From positions 18,248 to 82,247 of the forward strand of contig JAFGRO010000026.1 of assembly GCA_016935095.1 (NCBI GenBank): DNA of 64,000 bases, written 5' to 3'. The stretch comes from Candidatus Woesearchaeota archaeon. GTDB taxonomy: Archaea > Nanobdellota > Nanobdellia > Woesearchaeales > GW2011-AR15. The notes under the pieces were generated by a model that had not been told where the DNA came from, made no database searches, and saw nothing but the letters and a program-made list of their open reading frames with translations. The translations under genes were made by a program, and so were the position numbers. Positions 1 to 9,523 of this stretch are shown here, piece after piece; the stretch's first letter is position 1, and each line of letters opens with the position of its first letter.

Positions 1-1
1 A

Positions 2-2923
2 GGCAGTTTTTCAAATCTCACTATCTGGGATTCAGCAGATGAAAACATGCCCTATGCAAATAAAACAACCTATTCCGGGAATATAACAACCCTATTTGCA
101 GATTATATCAATGCAAGCTCCGGTGAAAAAATCATCAGTAGCCAGACCTGTAAAATAAAGTTTGATCTTGATTATAAAAACATGAGCTTTAACCAGGACA
201 TAAATTATTACACCTATAACATTTCATTTAATGAATCAGGCAACCATACCTATACAATAAACTGCTATAAGGAAAACTTTGATAATCTGACACTTGTTGA
301 TGCAATTGCTGTTTCGGAAATTATTACTGATAATGATGGCGATGGCTATCCGCCTGGTACTGACTGCAATGACAATAACCCTGATATTAATCCGGGGATG
401 CAGGAAATCCTCTATAACGGGGCAGATGATGACTGCAACTCTGCAACACTGGATTATATACTTTTTGACATAACAGCAAATAAGCAGACTTATGCTCTTG
501 GGGAACTTGTTATATTGACCCTTTACTCTATTGATAACTCTGACACTTATGTAACAATTAACTCGCCTTCGAATGTTTCATATATCTATATCTTTATGAA
601 TGAAACCTATCCTTTGACACAGGAATTCATATACACGAATAATTCAGGCTTATATTCAGTTGAAGCAATAAACTACTACAAGAATTATACAAATTCAAAA
701 ATTATTGATTTTGATGTCCAGAATAACCTTCAATTGAATGTTCAGGCAAACGATACAACTATCTTCAAATCAGAATCAGTTAAATTTACCGCATCTGTAA
801 CAGGCGGAATACCTCCATATACTTATGAATGGAATTTTGATGACAGCACTACAAGCGGTGAACAGAATCCTGTGCATAAATTTACACAGCTGAAAGAGCA
901 CAATGTTATACTTAAGGTTACTGACTTCCAGTATAATCAAAAGATTCAGACTATAAAAATAAAAGTCATTCCTGAATATGTCCTTAAAATTAAAGTTGAG
1001 GACAATATAACCAGTGAAGAGATTGAGGATGCCAAAGTCAGGCTGGGTGATGATTATGAATATACAAACACTACAGGAGGAGTTGAATTCAGGGCAACCA
1101 ATACAACATATGACCTTAAAATAACAGCCTCCGGCTACAAAACTCACAGGGAAGACATTAAGCTCAACCAAAGCCACGAACTAATAATTAAACTTCAGCC
1201 GGATGAAGATGAGTTCCCGCCTTTGCTAAGTTTAACAGAGCCAATTAATAACTCAAATATCTCTTCTGAAAAAGTGGTATTCAGGTTTTATGTAATAGAT
1301 GATGATTCTGTGAATTGTACGCTTTACACTTCCCATGGAGATGGATGGTGGAGCTCTGAGAAGGAATTTACTAATATTAATTCAGATGATGACATAAGAT
1401 ATGAAAAATCAAACCTTAATAGTGGGGATTATTACTGGAGAATTGAATGCATTGATGAAGATAAAAATGAAGTGCAGAGCAATAACTATAAGTTTACAAT
1501 AATCCGGGAAGAATCAATTTTACAGAATGAACTGAATGAACAGGAAAACCAGGATGTAAATGAAACCTCTTCCTATGTCCAGGAAATTTATAACCTGCTT
1601 CCTGATTTTAACACATATTCTCCTGAGCAGAAGAAAATAGTTGAACTGCTGAATATAAATGAATTAATAAAAAGTAAAAAGTTTGAGCTGGACAAGGCAA
1701 ACAGTGATTTGTTTAATCTGCGATACAGGAATGATGTCATTAACATCATGGAAGAAAGGGACAAAATCCTGGATCGAATCAATGAAATAAAAAACACAAC
1801 ACCAAGGGCAATTAATGTATTGAAAAAAGCTGAATTTGTTAAATATGTTGATGACGAGGATGCAGCTTCTCTGTTAGAAGAGTACATTGGTTTAAAGCAC
1901 ATGGATTATTCCAACAGGGAAAAAAATAAGTTTATAGAATCAAATAAGCTCTTGCAGAAAAAGACAACAATAAACACAGGAGCATATAATGTAGAGATTG
2001 AATACATTACAGGGTGGAAAAAAGAGATTACCTTAATAACAAAGAAAGTTGACTATGATTCCTATGACAATATCAATTTTGTTGAATTTATTCCAAAAGA
2101 CATAGTTGAATCTTCTAATGAAGTTACTATTCTTAATAAAGAGGCAATCATCCTGAAAAACGACCCTGTGTTTGAGCTTGCTCTTGACAACATCAATGAT
2201 ATAACCTATTATTTCAATAAAAAGGTTTCACTTGATATTGTGCCCCAGATAAAATCCCTTGTAGTGTCAACAGACCTTGACAATGCAGAAAACGGCATGG
2301 GGTCTATTACAGGATTTGCATTATTTGATAAGATAGGTATGAGTTTTAAAAATAAAACAGTATTTATCATAGAAATCCTGGTCATAATAATATTAAGCGC
2401 AGTCTATATTAACTATCAATTCAGGTATTCTCAATCTGATAATGAAAAAAAAGGCGGTTCTGCAATGCCTGTTTCAGGACATGTTGCACAGCCAGTGCCT
2501 GTTACTCAGCCAGGACCTGCTGTTCAGCAGAAATATACCCAGCCAAAAAGACAAGTTCAGCAGAACTATGAATATGTCTCCTTATTAATCAATGAGATAA
2601 ATGAGCTAATCCATAAAAAGAATTTAGAAAGTGCAGCATTGAAATATTCTGAAATTAATTTATTGTTCAATAAGCTTTCAGACTATCATAAAAATATTCT
2701 TTTTAACAGGATTTTTGCCCTCGGAGAACAAATTAATATGAATTATACTTTAGAGTTAGTGGACAAATGCTATATTGCACTAGCAAATAATCCTGGTTCT
2801 TTTGAACTTGCATATAATGAACTGCAGGAAGAATATATTAAACTTTCACATGAGCAAAAGCAAAGGGTTTACCCTGAAATATGTAAACTGCTTTCAATAA
2901 TCAGCAGAAAAAATGAAGCATAA
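2..2923 (+). CDS. Surface/membrane protein, 5'-truncated by the window: MopE-like metal-binding motif, PKD domain, carboxypeptidase-regulatory-like domain, C-terminal TM and cytosolic helical tail
   Basis: Frame is open from base 2 (GSFSNLTIWDSADEN-MPYANK...). DNDGDGYPPGTDCNDNNPDINPG...YNGADDDCN; PKD-like PYTYEWNFDDSTTSGEQNPVHKF; TM TVFIIEILVIIILSAVYINY; helical tail after the TM. Confidence 0.85.
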   Translation, partial: GSFSNLTIWDSADENMPYANKTTYSGNITTLFADYINASSGEKIISSQTCKIKFDLDYKNMSFNQDINYYTYNISFNESGNHTYTINCYKENFDNLTLVDAIAVSEIITDNDGDGYPPGTDCNDNNPDINPGMQEILYNGADDDCNSATLDYILFDITANKQTYALGELVILTLYSIDNSDTYVTINSPSNVSYIYIFMNETYPLTQEFIYTNNSGLYSVEAINYYKNYTNSKIIDFDVQNNLQLNVQANDTTIFKSESVKFTASVTGGIPPYTYEWNFDDSTTSGEQNPVHKFTQLKEHNVILKVTDFQYNQKIQTIKIKVIPEYVLKIKVEDNITSEEIEDAKVRLGDDYEYTNTTGGVEFRATNTTYDLKITASGYKTHREDIKLNQSHELIIKLQPDEDEFPPLLSLTEPINNSNISSEKVVFRFYVIDDDSVNCTLYTSHGDGWWSSEKEFTNINSDDDIRYEKSNLNSGDYYWRIECIDEDKNEVQSNNYKFTIIREESILQNELNEQENQDVNETSSYVQEIYNLLPDFNTYSPEQKKIVELLNINELIKSKKFELDKANSDLFNLRYRNDVINIMEERDKILDRINEIKNTTPRAINVLKKAEFVKYVDDEDAASLLEEYIGLKHMDYSNREKNKFIESNKLLQKKTTINTGAYNVEIEYITGWKKEITLITKKVDYDSYDNINFVEFIPKDIVESSNEVTILNKEAIILKNDPVFELALDNINDITYYFNKKVSLDIVPQIKSLVVSTDLDNAENGMGSITGFALFDKIGMSFKNKTVFIIEILVIIILSAVYINYQFRYSQSDNEKKGGSAMPVSGHVAQPVPVTQPGPAVQQKYTQPKRQVQQNYEYVSLLINEINELIHKKNLESAALKYSEINLLFNKLSDYHKNILFNRIFALGEQINMNYTLELVDKCYIALANNPGSFELAYNELQEEYIKLSHEQKQRVYPEICKLLSIISRKNEA

Positions 2924-5900
2924 AAAAACAAGAAGAAAACATAGAATTGATTTAATATTGAATAAAATTCTATTAGTTTTAGTAGTAATCACAGCTGTCT
3001 TATCTATGCTGATGCTAAGAGAATTTATAGGATTTTTGTCATATCATGCAGCTGAAGGAGGCGTAATTACTGAGCTGAGAGTTGACCGTACACAGCCTCC
3101 TTGGGCATGGAACGGCATATATGGCCTGGTATTTGCCTTTTCAGGTTTGAATAATACATGGATAGTGGAAACTACAAATGCAGGTATGGATCCCCTTACT
3201 ATGATTGTTGACTGCCTTGAGCCTGAAATTGAGCATGAAGTCTATGCACTAAATGCCCCTCCTGCGCAGATAAACTGGGAAAATGTAACAGCAGCAGACC
3301 CGAGTCTTATTGATAATTTTACAGGTGTGGACCCTGGAAATGCAATGGCTGCAGTAAATACATTCATCTACAATATGAGTATAAGCCTTGGAAACACAAC
3401 TATTTCGGATATACCAATGGCATATACATATCAAAATGACGCATTTGGAACGGATTTCATGCATGGTCTGCTAACTGATGGGGAGCATATAATAATAGTG
3501 TCCAAGGTTACAGACGATTATCCGCAAGGATTTGACGGTAATAATTATAATTACCAGATGTTTGTTCCGGTACCTGCAAATTCTTCTGTTTTGTATTATC
3601 TTGTTACAGATCCTTTTGATGTATGCCCTGAAGGTGCAGAGGAAACATTCGGCAAAGGAACTGTCTATGGATGGGCATCAGACAATACTACTGGGCTTCC
3701 CCTTGAAAATGTCGATGTTTATATAGGAACAGAACACGCAGTCACTGATGCAGATGGCTATTATAATTTATCAGTTACAAGAGGAGATTATCTGGTTGTG
3801 GCACTGAAATACGGTTATAATAATTATATCAGCAATGTATCTGTGACAGAAAACAATGCTACACTGCATAATATTACAATGGAAATGTATGAAGAGCCGC
3901 AGGAGGGCACAGGCACAGGAGTGGGTACAGGAGTGGGCCCGGGAACAACAGACAAAACACGTACAGGCAAAGGTCCCGGCGTTGGTCCAGGCATAGGCCC
4001 CAGCATAGGTCCTTATATGGAAAGACCGGAAGAGCCTGGGATTGACCATTTTATAACCTTGGACAGGCTTTATAAAAGACTGAGAATAGGTAATTTCTTT
4101 GTAGAGAATATTGTCATCTATAGTTTCAGGACAGAAGCCGTAAAAGTCTATGTAAGCATTAAAGGCAACGCGTCAAAAGTAATTGAGATAGATAAGACTT
4201 CATTTACAATTGAGCCGAATTCTTATGAAAATGTGACTGTAACGGGATTTGGCCGTGAATTAGGAACTTATATTGGTTCTTTTGAAGTTTCAGGGGATCT
4301 TAATGATTCACTACCTATACAGATAATTGTGACTGATGAGGAAAAACTGCCTGTGGAAGCCCTTCTGATTCAGCTTGAATTATTAACCAAGAAGCCTTTT
4401 GCAGGTGACAGGTTTAAGTTCAGGCTTAATCTGCATAATATGCTTATTGAGGAACAGTATAATGTCTCTTTATACTATTCTGTGAGAGGCATTGAAGCAG
4501 ATACAGCCAATTATTCAATGGAAGCGGGCACAGATAATGTTGAATTGCTGACAGCACTTTCTTTGATAAAAGAATTTACAATCCCGAAAGAATGGCCGAA
4601 AGGTGAATACCTCCTTATTATTGATGCGGATTACCTTGACTTGTATTCACAGAGCTCAACTGTCTTTGAAATCTATGAGCCTATTTATATGTACAGGGTT
4701 TTTGGAAAAATAGAACTCTGGAAAATATTACTTGGTTTAATAATACTGTCTTTGATTATTTTTACAGTTATTATAATAAGAGCCAAAATTGAAGCCAAGA
4801 AGAGGTTCCATGCAAAAGTGGAGTATAATCTTCTTCCGAAAAAAGGTTCCCGTTCATTGTATGTAGGGAAGATTGCTGAAACTGAAAATGATACTTATTT
4901 TGATATGGATTCCTTAACAGTACACACGATTGTTGCAGGCTCAACCGGCGGCGGAAAAACTATTTCAGGCCAGGATATTGTTGAGGAATGCCTTATGAAA
5001 AATGTAGCAGTTGTAGTCTTTGATCCTACAGCACAATGGACAGGAATGCTGAGAAAATGCCAGGATGTGAAAATGATGTCTTTTTATCCGAGGTTTCATT
5101 TAACGAAAAAAAATGCACGTGCATTTAATGGAAATGTGCGCGCTATAAAAAATCCCAGGGAAAAAATTGACCTGATGAAATACTGGAAAGCCGGAGAAAT
5201 TAATATATTCACTTTAAGCACATTAGATCCTAAAGATATAGATGTTTTTGTTGCTAATACTGTCAGGGAAGTATTCCATTGCAATTTGCAGGAATATCGC
5301 GGACTTAGAATGCTCATGGTATATGATGAGGTCCACAGACTGTTGCCAAAGTTCGGCGGCTCTGGAGAAGGGTTTATCCAGATAGAGAGGGCATGTCGTG
5401 AATTCAGGAAATGGGGTATTGGCGTATTGCTGATTTCACAGGTCTTAGCAGATTTCGTCGGCCAGATTAAAGCTAATATCAATACAGAAGTCCAGATGAA
5501 AACCAGGGATGAAGGTGACCTTAAAAGGATTGAAACAAAATACGGTGCAAGCTATGTCCAGGAGCTTGTAAAAAGCCCGGTCGGTTCAGGGATGGTACAA
5601 AACTCAGCATGGAACCGCGGCAAGCCGTATTATATTACATTCAGACCAATCCTTCATAGTGTCAAAAGACTGACTGATGAAGAGCTTGCTCAGTATAATA
5701 AATATAATGAAATGGTTGATGACCTTACTTATCAGGTTGACCAGCTTGAAAAAGAAGGACAGGATGTGTTTGACCTGAGACTGGAACTGAAACTTTCTCT
5801 TGATAAAATTAAATCAGGGAATTTCAATATGGTTGATATTTATCTGGAAGGTCTAAAGCCAAGGCTTGAAAAAGTCTGGAAAGAGCTTGGCAAGACACCT

Positions 5901-6839
5901 AAGAAAAGAGAGGTTGAACTTATTTCCGAAGATGAGATTAAGGCTGATCTTGAAGCAGCCAAGAATGCCCGTGAAAAGTATGAAAAAGAAACTGGGGGAG
6001 GGGAAAAGAAAAAAGAAGAGAAAGGTCCTCTTGGATATAGTGATGATGTTCCTCCTAATAAATTACTCAAATTAGTGAATGGCATGCTTGTGATTAACAT
6101 GAAAAGCCTTTATGATGAGATTGCCGCAATGAAAGAAGCTGATTTTAAGCAACATGTAAATGAAGAAAAAAATGATTTTTCTGACTGGATAAGAAATGCA
6201 GTCGGCAATGCAAAATTAGCTGATGTTGCTGATAAGATTATTACAAAAGATGATTTCCTTGCATTTTTAGATGCCTGCGGAAAAAAGCAGGGAGAAAAAT
6301 TCAAGCCGACACAGCCCAGGGAGAATATCCCTAAAAAGGAAGGAGGAAAAGCGGGGGAACAGCAAAAAGAAGGGGAGAAAAAAGAAGAGCCTCCTAAACA
6401 GGACCAGAAATCGGCAGAAGGTGAACAGCAACCACAAAAACCGGAAGAAAATAAACAGGGAGAGCAGCAAAATAAAAATCCTCCTGAAAATAAAGAGGAG
6501 CCTAAACCTGATGAAACAAATAAACAGCCTGAAGCTCAAAAAGATAATGAAAAGACGCAACGACCAGCACAGAACACAACTCTCTCCCCTGATCAATACT
6601 TTAAATTATCAGACGGCAGGGTTATAAAAAGCCTTCAGGAATTGCATGATTCATTGGCAAATATGGATGATAATCTATTTAAAACTCATGTAACAGATCA
6701 GAAAAATGATTTTTCATCATGGATCAAATCTGTATTTCATGATCAGGAGCTTAGTGATAAGCTCGCAACTATAAAATCAAAAGAAGAGATAATGAAGATA
6801 TTAGATGAAAAACTGAAAACTGCAAAAGGAGTGAATTGA
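2913..6839 (+). CDS. Membrane-anchored HerA/VirB4-like ATPase fused to extracellular Ig-like/carboxypeptidase-regulatory domains and two C-terminal 'KNDF' (DUF5752-like) domains
   Basis: N-terminal TM; GxG-rich linker; second TM IELWKILLGLIILSLIIFTVIIIRA; Walker A AGSTGGGKT; Walker B LRMLMVYDE; GIGVLLISQ...NINTEVQMKTRD; HVNEEKNDFSDWI and HVTDQKNDFSSWI. Confidence 0.85.
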   Translation: MKHKKTRRKHRIDLILNKILLVLVVITAVLSMLMLREFIGFLSYHAAEGGVITELRVDRTQPPWAWNGIYGLVFAFSGLNNTWIVETTNAGMDPLTMIVDCLEPEIEHEVYALNAPPAQINWENVTAADPSLIDNFTGVDPGNAMAAVNTFIYNMSISLGNTTISDIPMAYTYQNDAFGTDFMHGLLTDGEHIIIVSKVTDDYPQGFDGNNYNYQMFVPVPANSSVLYYLVTDPFDVCPEGAEETFGKGTVYGWASDNTTGLPLENVDVYIGTEHAVTDADGYYNLSVTRGDYLVVALKYGYNNYISNVSVTENNATLHNITMEMYEEPQEGTGTGVGTGVGPGTTDKTRTGKGPGVGPGIGPSIGPYMERPEEPGIDHFITLDRLYKRLRIGNFFVENIVIYSFRTEAVKVYVSIKGNASKVIEIDKTSFTIEPNSYENVTVTGFGRELGTYIGSFEVSGDLNDSLPIQIIVTDEEKLPVEALLIQLELLTKKPFAGDRFKFRLNLHNMLIEEQYNVSLYYSVRGIEADTANYSMEAGTDNVELLTALSLIKEFTIPKEWPKGEYLLIIDADYLDLYSQSSTVFEIYEPIYMYRVFGKIELWKILLGLIILSLIIFTVIIIRAKIEAKKRFHAKVEYNLLPKKGSRSLYVGKIAETENDTYFDMDSLTVHTIVAGSTGGGKTISGQDIVEECLMKNVAVVVFDPTAQWTGMLRKCQDVKMMSFYPRFHLTKKNARAFNGNVRAIKNPREKIDLMKYWKAGEINIFTLSTLDPKDIDVFVANTVREVFHCNLQEYRGLRMLMVYDEVHRLLPKFGGSGEGFIQIERACREFRKWGIGVLLISQVLADFVGQIKANINTEVQMKTRDEGDLKRIETKYGASYVQELVKSPVGSGMVQNSAWNRGKPYYITFRPILHSVKRLTDEELAQYNKYNEMVDDLTYQVDQLEKEGQDVFDLRLELKLSLDKIKSGNFNMVDIYLEGLKPRLEKVWKELGKTPKKREVELISEDEIKADLEAAKNAREKYEKETGGGEKKKEEKGPLGYSDDVPPNKLLKLVNGMLVINMKSLYDEIAAMKEADFKQHVNEEKNDFSDWIRNAVGNAKLADVADKIITKDDFLAFLDACGKKQGEKFKPTQPRENIPKKEGGKAGEQQKEGEKKEEPPKQDQKSAEGEQQPQKPEENKQGEQQNKNPPENKEEPKPDETNKQPEAQKDNEKTQRPAQNTTLSPDQYFKLSDGRVIKSLQELHDSLANMDDNLFKTHVTDQKNDFSSWIKSVFHDQELSDKLATIKSKEEIMKILDEKLKTAKGVN

Positions 6840-7058
6840 ATGTTTAAAGAAGTAATAAAGCTATTTGAAAGAAGAAAAGATAATCTCATAAATTTACTCG
6901 AGACTAACTCAGCAGAGATAGATGCCGGAAAACAGCACCAGCTTTACGGTGCAATTTTAGAAATTGATTTTATGATTAAAACACTGCAGCACCATAATGA
7001 TAGGCTGGCAAAAGAAAATCTGACTATGAGAAAAGACAAACTCCTGAAATTTGATTAA
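6840..7058 (+). CDS. Small helical protein of unknown function
   Basis: ATG flush with upstream stop (TGAATG); overlaps or abuts the next gene; charged helical composition. Confidence 0.6.
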   Translation: MFKEVIKLFERRKDNLINLLETNSAEIDAGKQHQLYGAILEIDFMIKTLQHHNDRLAKENLTMRKDKLLKFD

Positions 7059-7059
7059 A

Positions 7060-7986
7060 ATGAAATTGATTAACTTATTTAAAAAACCACTGAAGGGTAA
7101 TATTAAATCCGAAATTAAAGATAATGCCCTGAAAAATAAGGAAACTGTTAAAACTAAAACTACAGAAAATATTAACAATAATATTAATACTAAAATAGAA
7201 GAATATAAAAAATTCACCTTGTCACCTGCAGAGTATTTCTATATGCATGACGGCCAGATCATAAAAAATCCTGTTGAGCTGCCTTCAATACTGGAAATTC
7301 TTGATGATGAAACTTTTAAATATCATGTAACAGATCAGAAAAATGATTTCTCTAACTGGATTAAAGGCGTGTTCAGGGATAAAGAACTTTCTGATAAGCT
7401 TGCAAATGTAAAAACAAAACAGGAGACGATTTCTGTAATTAATAATTATTTAAATAAAAACACACAGGATAACCTTCCGAATAATAATCAAAATAATACT
7501 CAAATTAAAATCCAGAATAAAATTAAGGAAGACAATATCCAAAAACCAGAACAAGCTGAGGCTCCTGTTAAAAAAGAACCTCCTAAAACAATGGACACAA
7601 AAGATTTTAATAATAAGGTTAAACAGGTCCAGGAAAGGATTAAACAAGTTCAGTTCAATGGAGAGGATTATCATCAGATTAACGATTCTTCGGAATTAGT
7701 AAAAAAATTCAATGAGGATTATCAGCAATTAAAAAATAAAGTCTCTGAAATCAGGAAAAAGGGTTATGATACAAAGATATGTGAATTGCATTTAATGAGA
7801 ATTCCTCCTAAAATAAAAATTTTTGAAATAACAAAAACAGATAAAGAGGCTGACAGGATAAAAAAATTATTCCAGGAGTTATGCCAGGAAACAAATTCGG
7901 TGATCAATTCAAATCCAATCCCTGAAAATGAAACTGCAAATTCAGAAAAAACAACAAAACAAGAGGATACAAATAATTCAAATTAA
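7060..7986 (+). CDS. Soluble protein with a 'KNDF' (DUF5752-like) domain
   Basis: YFYMHDGQIIKNP...YHVTDQKNDFSNWIKGVFRDKELSDKLANVKTKQE matches the C-terminal domain of 2913..6839; ATG at 7060 preferred over TTG at 7051. Confidence 0.8.
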   Translation: MKLINLFKKPLKGNIKSEIKDNALKNKETVKTKTTENINNNINTKIEEYKKFTLSPAEYFYMHDGQIIKNPVELPSILEILDDETFKYHVTDQKNDFSNWIKGVFRDKELSDKLANVKTKQETISVINNYLNKNTQDNLPNNNQNNTQIKIQNKIKEDNIQKPEQAEAPVKKEPPKTMDTKDFNNKVKQVQERIKQVQFNGEDYHQINDSSELVKKFNEDYQQLKNKVSEIRKKGYDTKICELHLMRIPPKIKIFEITKTDKEADRIKKLFQELCQETNSVINSNPIPENETANSEKTTKQEDTNNSN

Positions 7987-8096
7987 AAAAATAAAATGAT
8001 TATACTGATTAACATACTTAATGTTTCAACTGAGAAGCATACTTAAAAAAATATAAATAATCAATTGATTATATCAATGTAAAAAAGAGGTAAAAT

Positions 8097-9419
8097 ATGT
8101 GGCCATTTAAAGAGAAATTTAAACGTATTGAAGATGAGGAACAAAAAGATGTAGTTGAAAATGCTGCTCAGGAAGAAACCAGTCAGGATGCTCCAGCGGG
8201 GGTTTCAACTTCTAAATTATCAGCGGATCTTACAAAATTAAAAGCACAGTTTGACCAGTTTGTTGAGCTCAGGAATGTTTTTAACGAGAGATTTACAAGG
8301 CTGAATGAACAGGTTGGTGAACTCAGGGGCATGATAATGGATTCAAACAGGGCAATGCAGGATATAGAAGTTAAAACAGTCAAAGCAGTTGACCTTGTAG
8401 GTGCTGTACAGCCTGATAAACTTATGGTTGAGGTCAGGAAACAGGATGCAAAGGTTGAGGCCCTCAAGGCAAATCTGGAAAGTAATGAGGCAATGATGAA
8501 ATCTATCCTTGAGCAATTAAAGGAGATGAGACAGAATATTAATAAGTTCAGGGGAATAGAACAGATTGTAAAGCTTAGTGAAGATGTAAAAAAAGAACTG
8601 ATGGATGTAAAAAAAATGGGTGCCACAGTTGAAAGGCATTCTGATAAGGTCGAGGGCATATTTATTGAATCCCAGAAAAAATTCCAGGAGTTTGAGAAAT
8701 TGTCTGATAAATTTGTAGATATAGATAAACGTCTTAGCACGGTTACTCAGCAAAGTGACCAGACAAAAGTCAAGATTCCGACACTGGCAGCAAAAAAAGA
8801 AGTTGAGAATCTTATTTCAAAATTCAATGATTTTGAAAAACACGTAGGCAATGTAATTGACTTATTAACAAAGCGGGCAAATGAGCTGCCGAAAGATGTT
8901 AATGACAGGTTCAAAAAACTTGAAAAAAGCATTAATGATGCATTTAATAAGCAGCTTAAAAAAGCTGAAAAAACAAATAAAATATTGAGCATACTAGAAC
9001 AAAAGGCACCAAAAATAGCAGCAGAGTTAAAAATAGGGGAGGTTGTTGAAAAGCAGCAGCCACAGCAAACCCAGGAGCAACAAAAAGAAGGAGAAAAAAC
9101 AGCTGAACAGCCGAAAGAAGGACAAGGACAGGAAAAAAAACAAGAACAACAACCTCAACAGGCACAGCCTGTAATCACATCAGGCGAATCTGAGATAAAA
9201 GAGATAAAAACCGAACAAAAACCAAAAGATGCTGCCCAGGAAGGAGAAAAATCAGGAGAAGCTGGTGAGGGAGCTGGCGAAGAAACAAAAGAAGGAGAAG
9301 CCTCAAAAGAAGACGGCGAGAAAAAACCAGGCCTGTTCGGAAAATTTTTCGGAAAAAAGAAAGAAACAGGAGAAGAGCAAAAGCCAGAAGAAAATAAACA
9401 AGGAGAGGGACAAAAATAG
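8097..9419 (+). CDS. Coiled-coil protein with E/K/Q/P-rich C-terminal low-complexity tail
   Basis: Long helical heptad-like region; tail ...KKPGLFGKFFGKKKETGEEQKPEENKQGEGQK; leader AAAAAAGAGG at 8081-8090. Confidence 0.8.
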   Translation: MWPFKEKFKRIEDEEQKDVVENAAQEETSQDAPAGVSTSKLSADLTKLKAQFDQFVELRNVFNERFTRLNEQVGELRGMIMDSNRAMQDIEVKTVKAVDLVGAVQPDKLMVEVRKQDAKVEALKANLESNEAMMKSILEQLKEMRQNINKFRGIEQIVKLSEDVKKELMDVKKMGATVERHSDKVEGIFIESQKKFQEFEKLSDKFVDIDKRLSTVTQQSDQTKVKIPTLAAKKEVENLISKFNDFEKHVGNVIDLLTKRANELPKDVNDRFKKLEKSINDAFNKQLKKAEKTNKILSILEQKAPKIAAELKIGEVVEKQQPQQTQEQQKEGEKTAEQPKEGQGQEKKQEQQPQQAQPVITSGESEIKEIKTEQKPKDAAQEGEKSGEAGEGAGEETKEGEASKEDGEKKPGLFGKFFGKKKETGEEQKPEENKQGEGQK

Positions 9420-9523
9420 AATATTTTAATAAAAATCAAAAGAATTATAAATTTCAGGATAAAAATAATAATTATTTTAACCGAATATGAAAAAAGAGTA
9501 TAACACCCGGGAGGAAATTAAAA

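Noticed and set aside
6271-6627. 118-aa out-of-frame + ORF
   Set aside because: Shifted reading of the K/E/Q-rich linker of the ATPase fusion
8183-8740. 185-aa antisense ORF (-)
   Set aside because: Antisense to the coiled-coil gene, no leader, Ser/Leu/Phe-rich shadow
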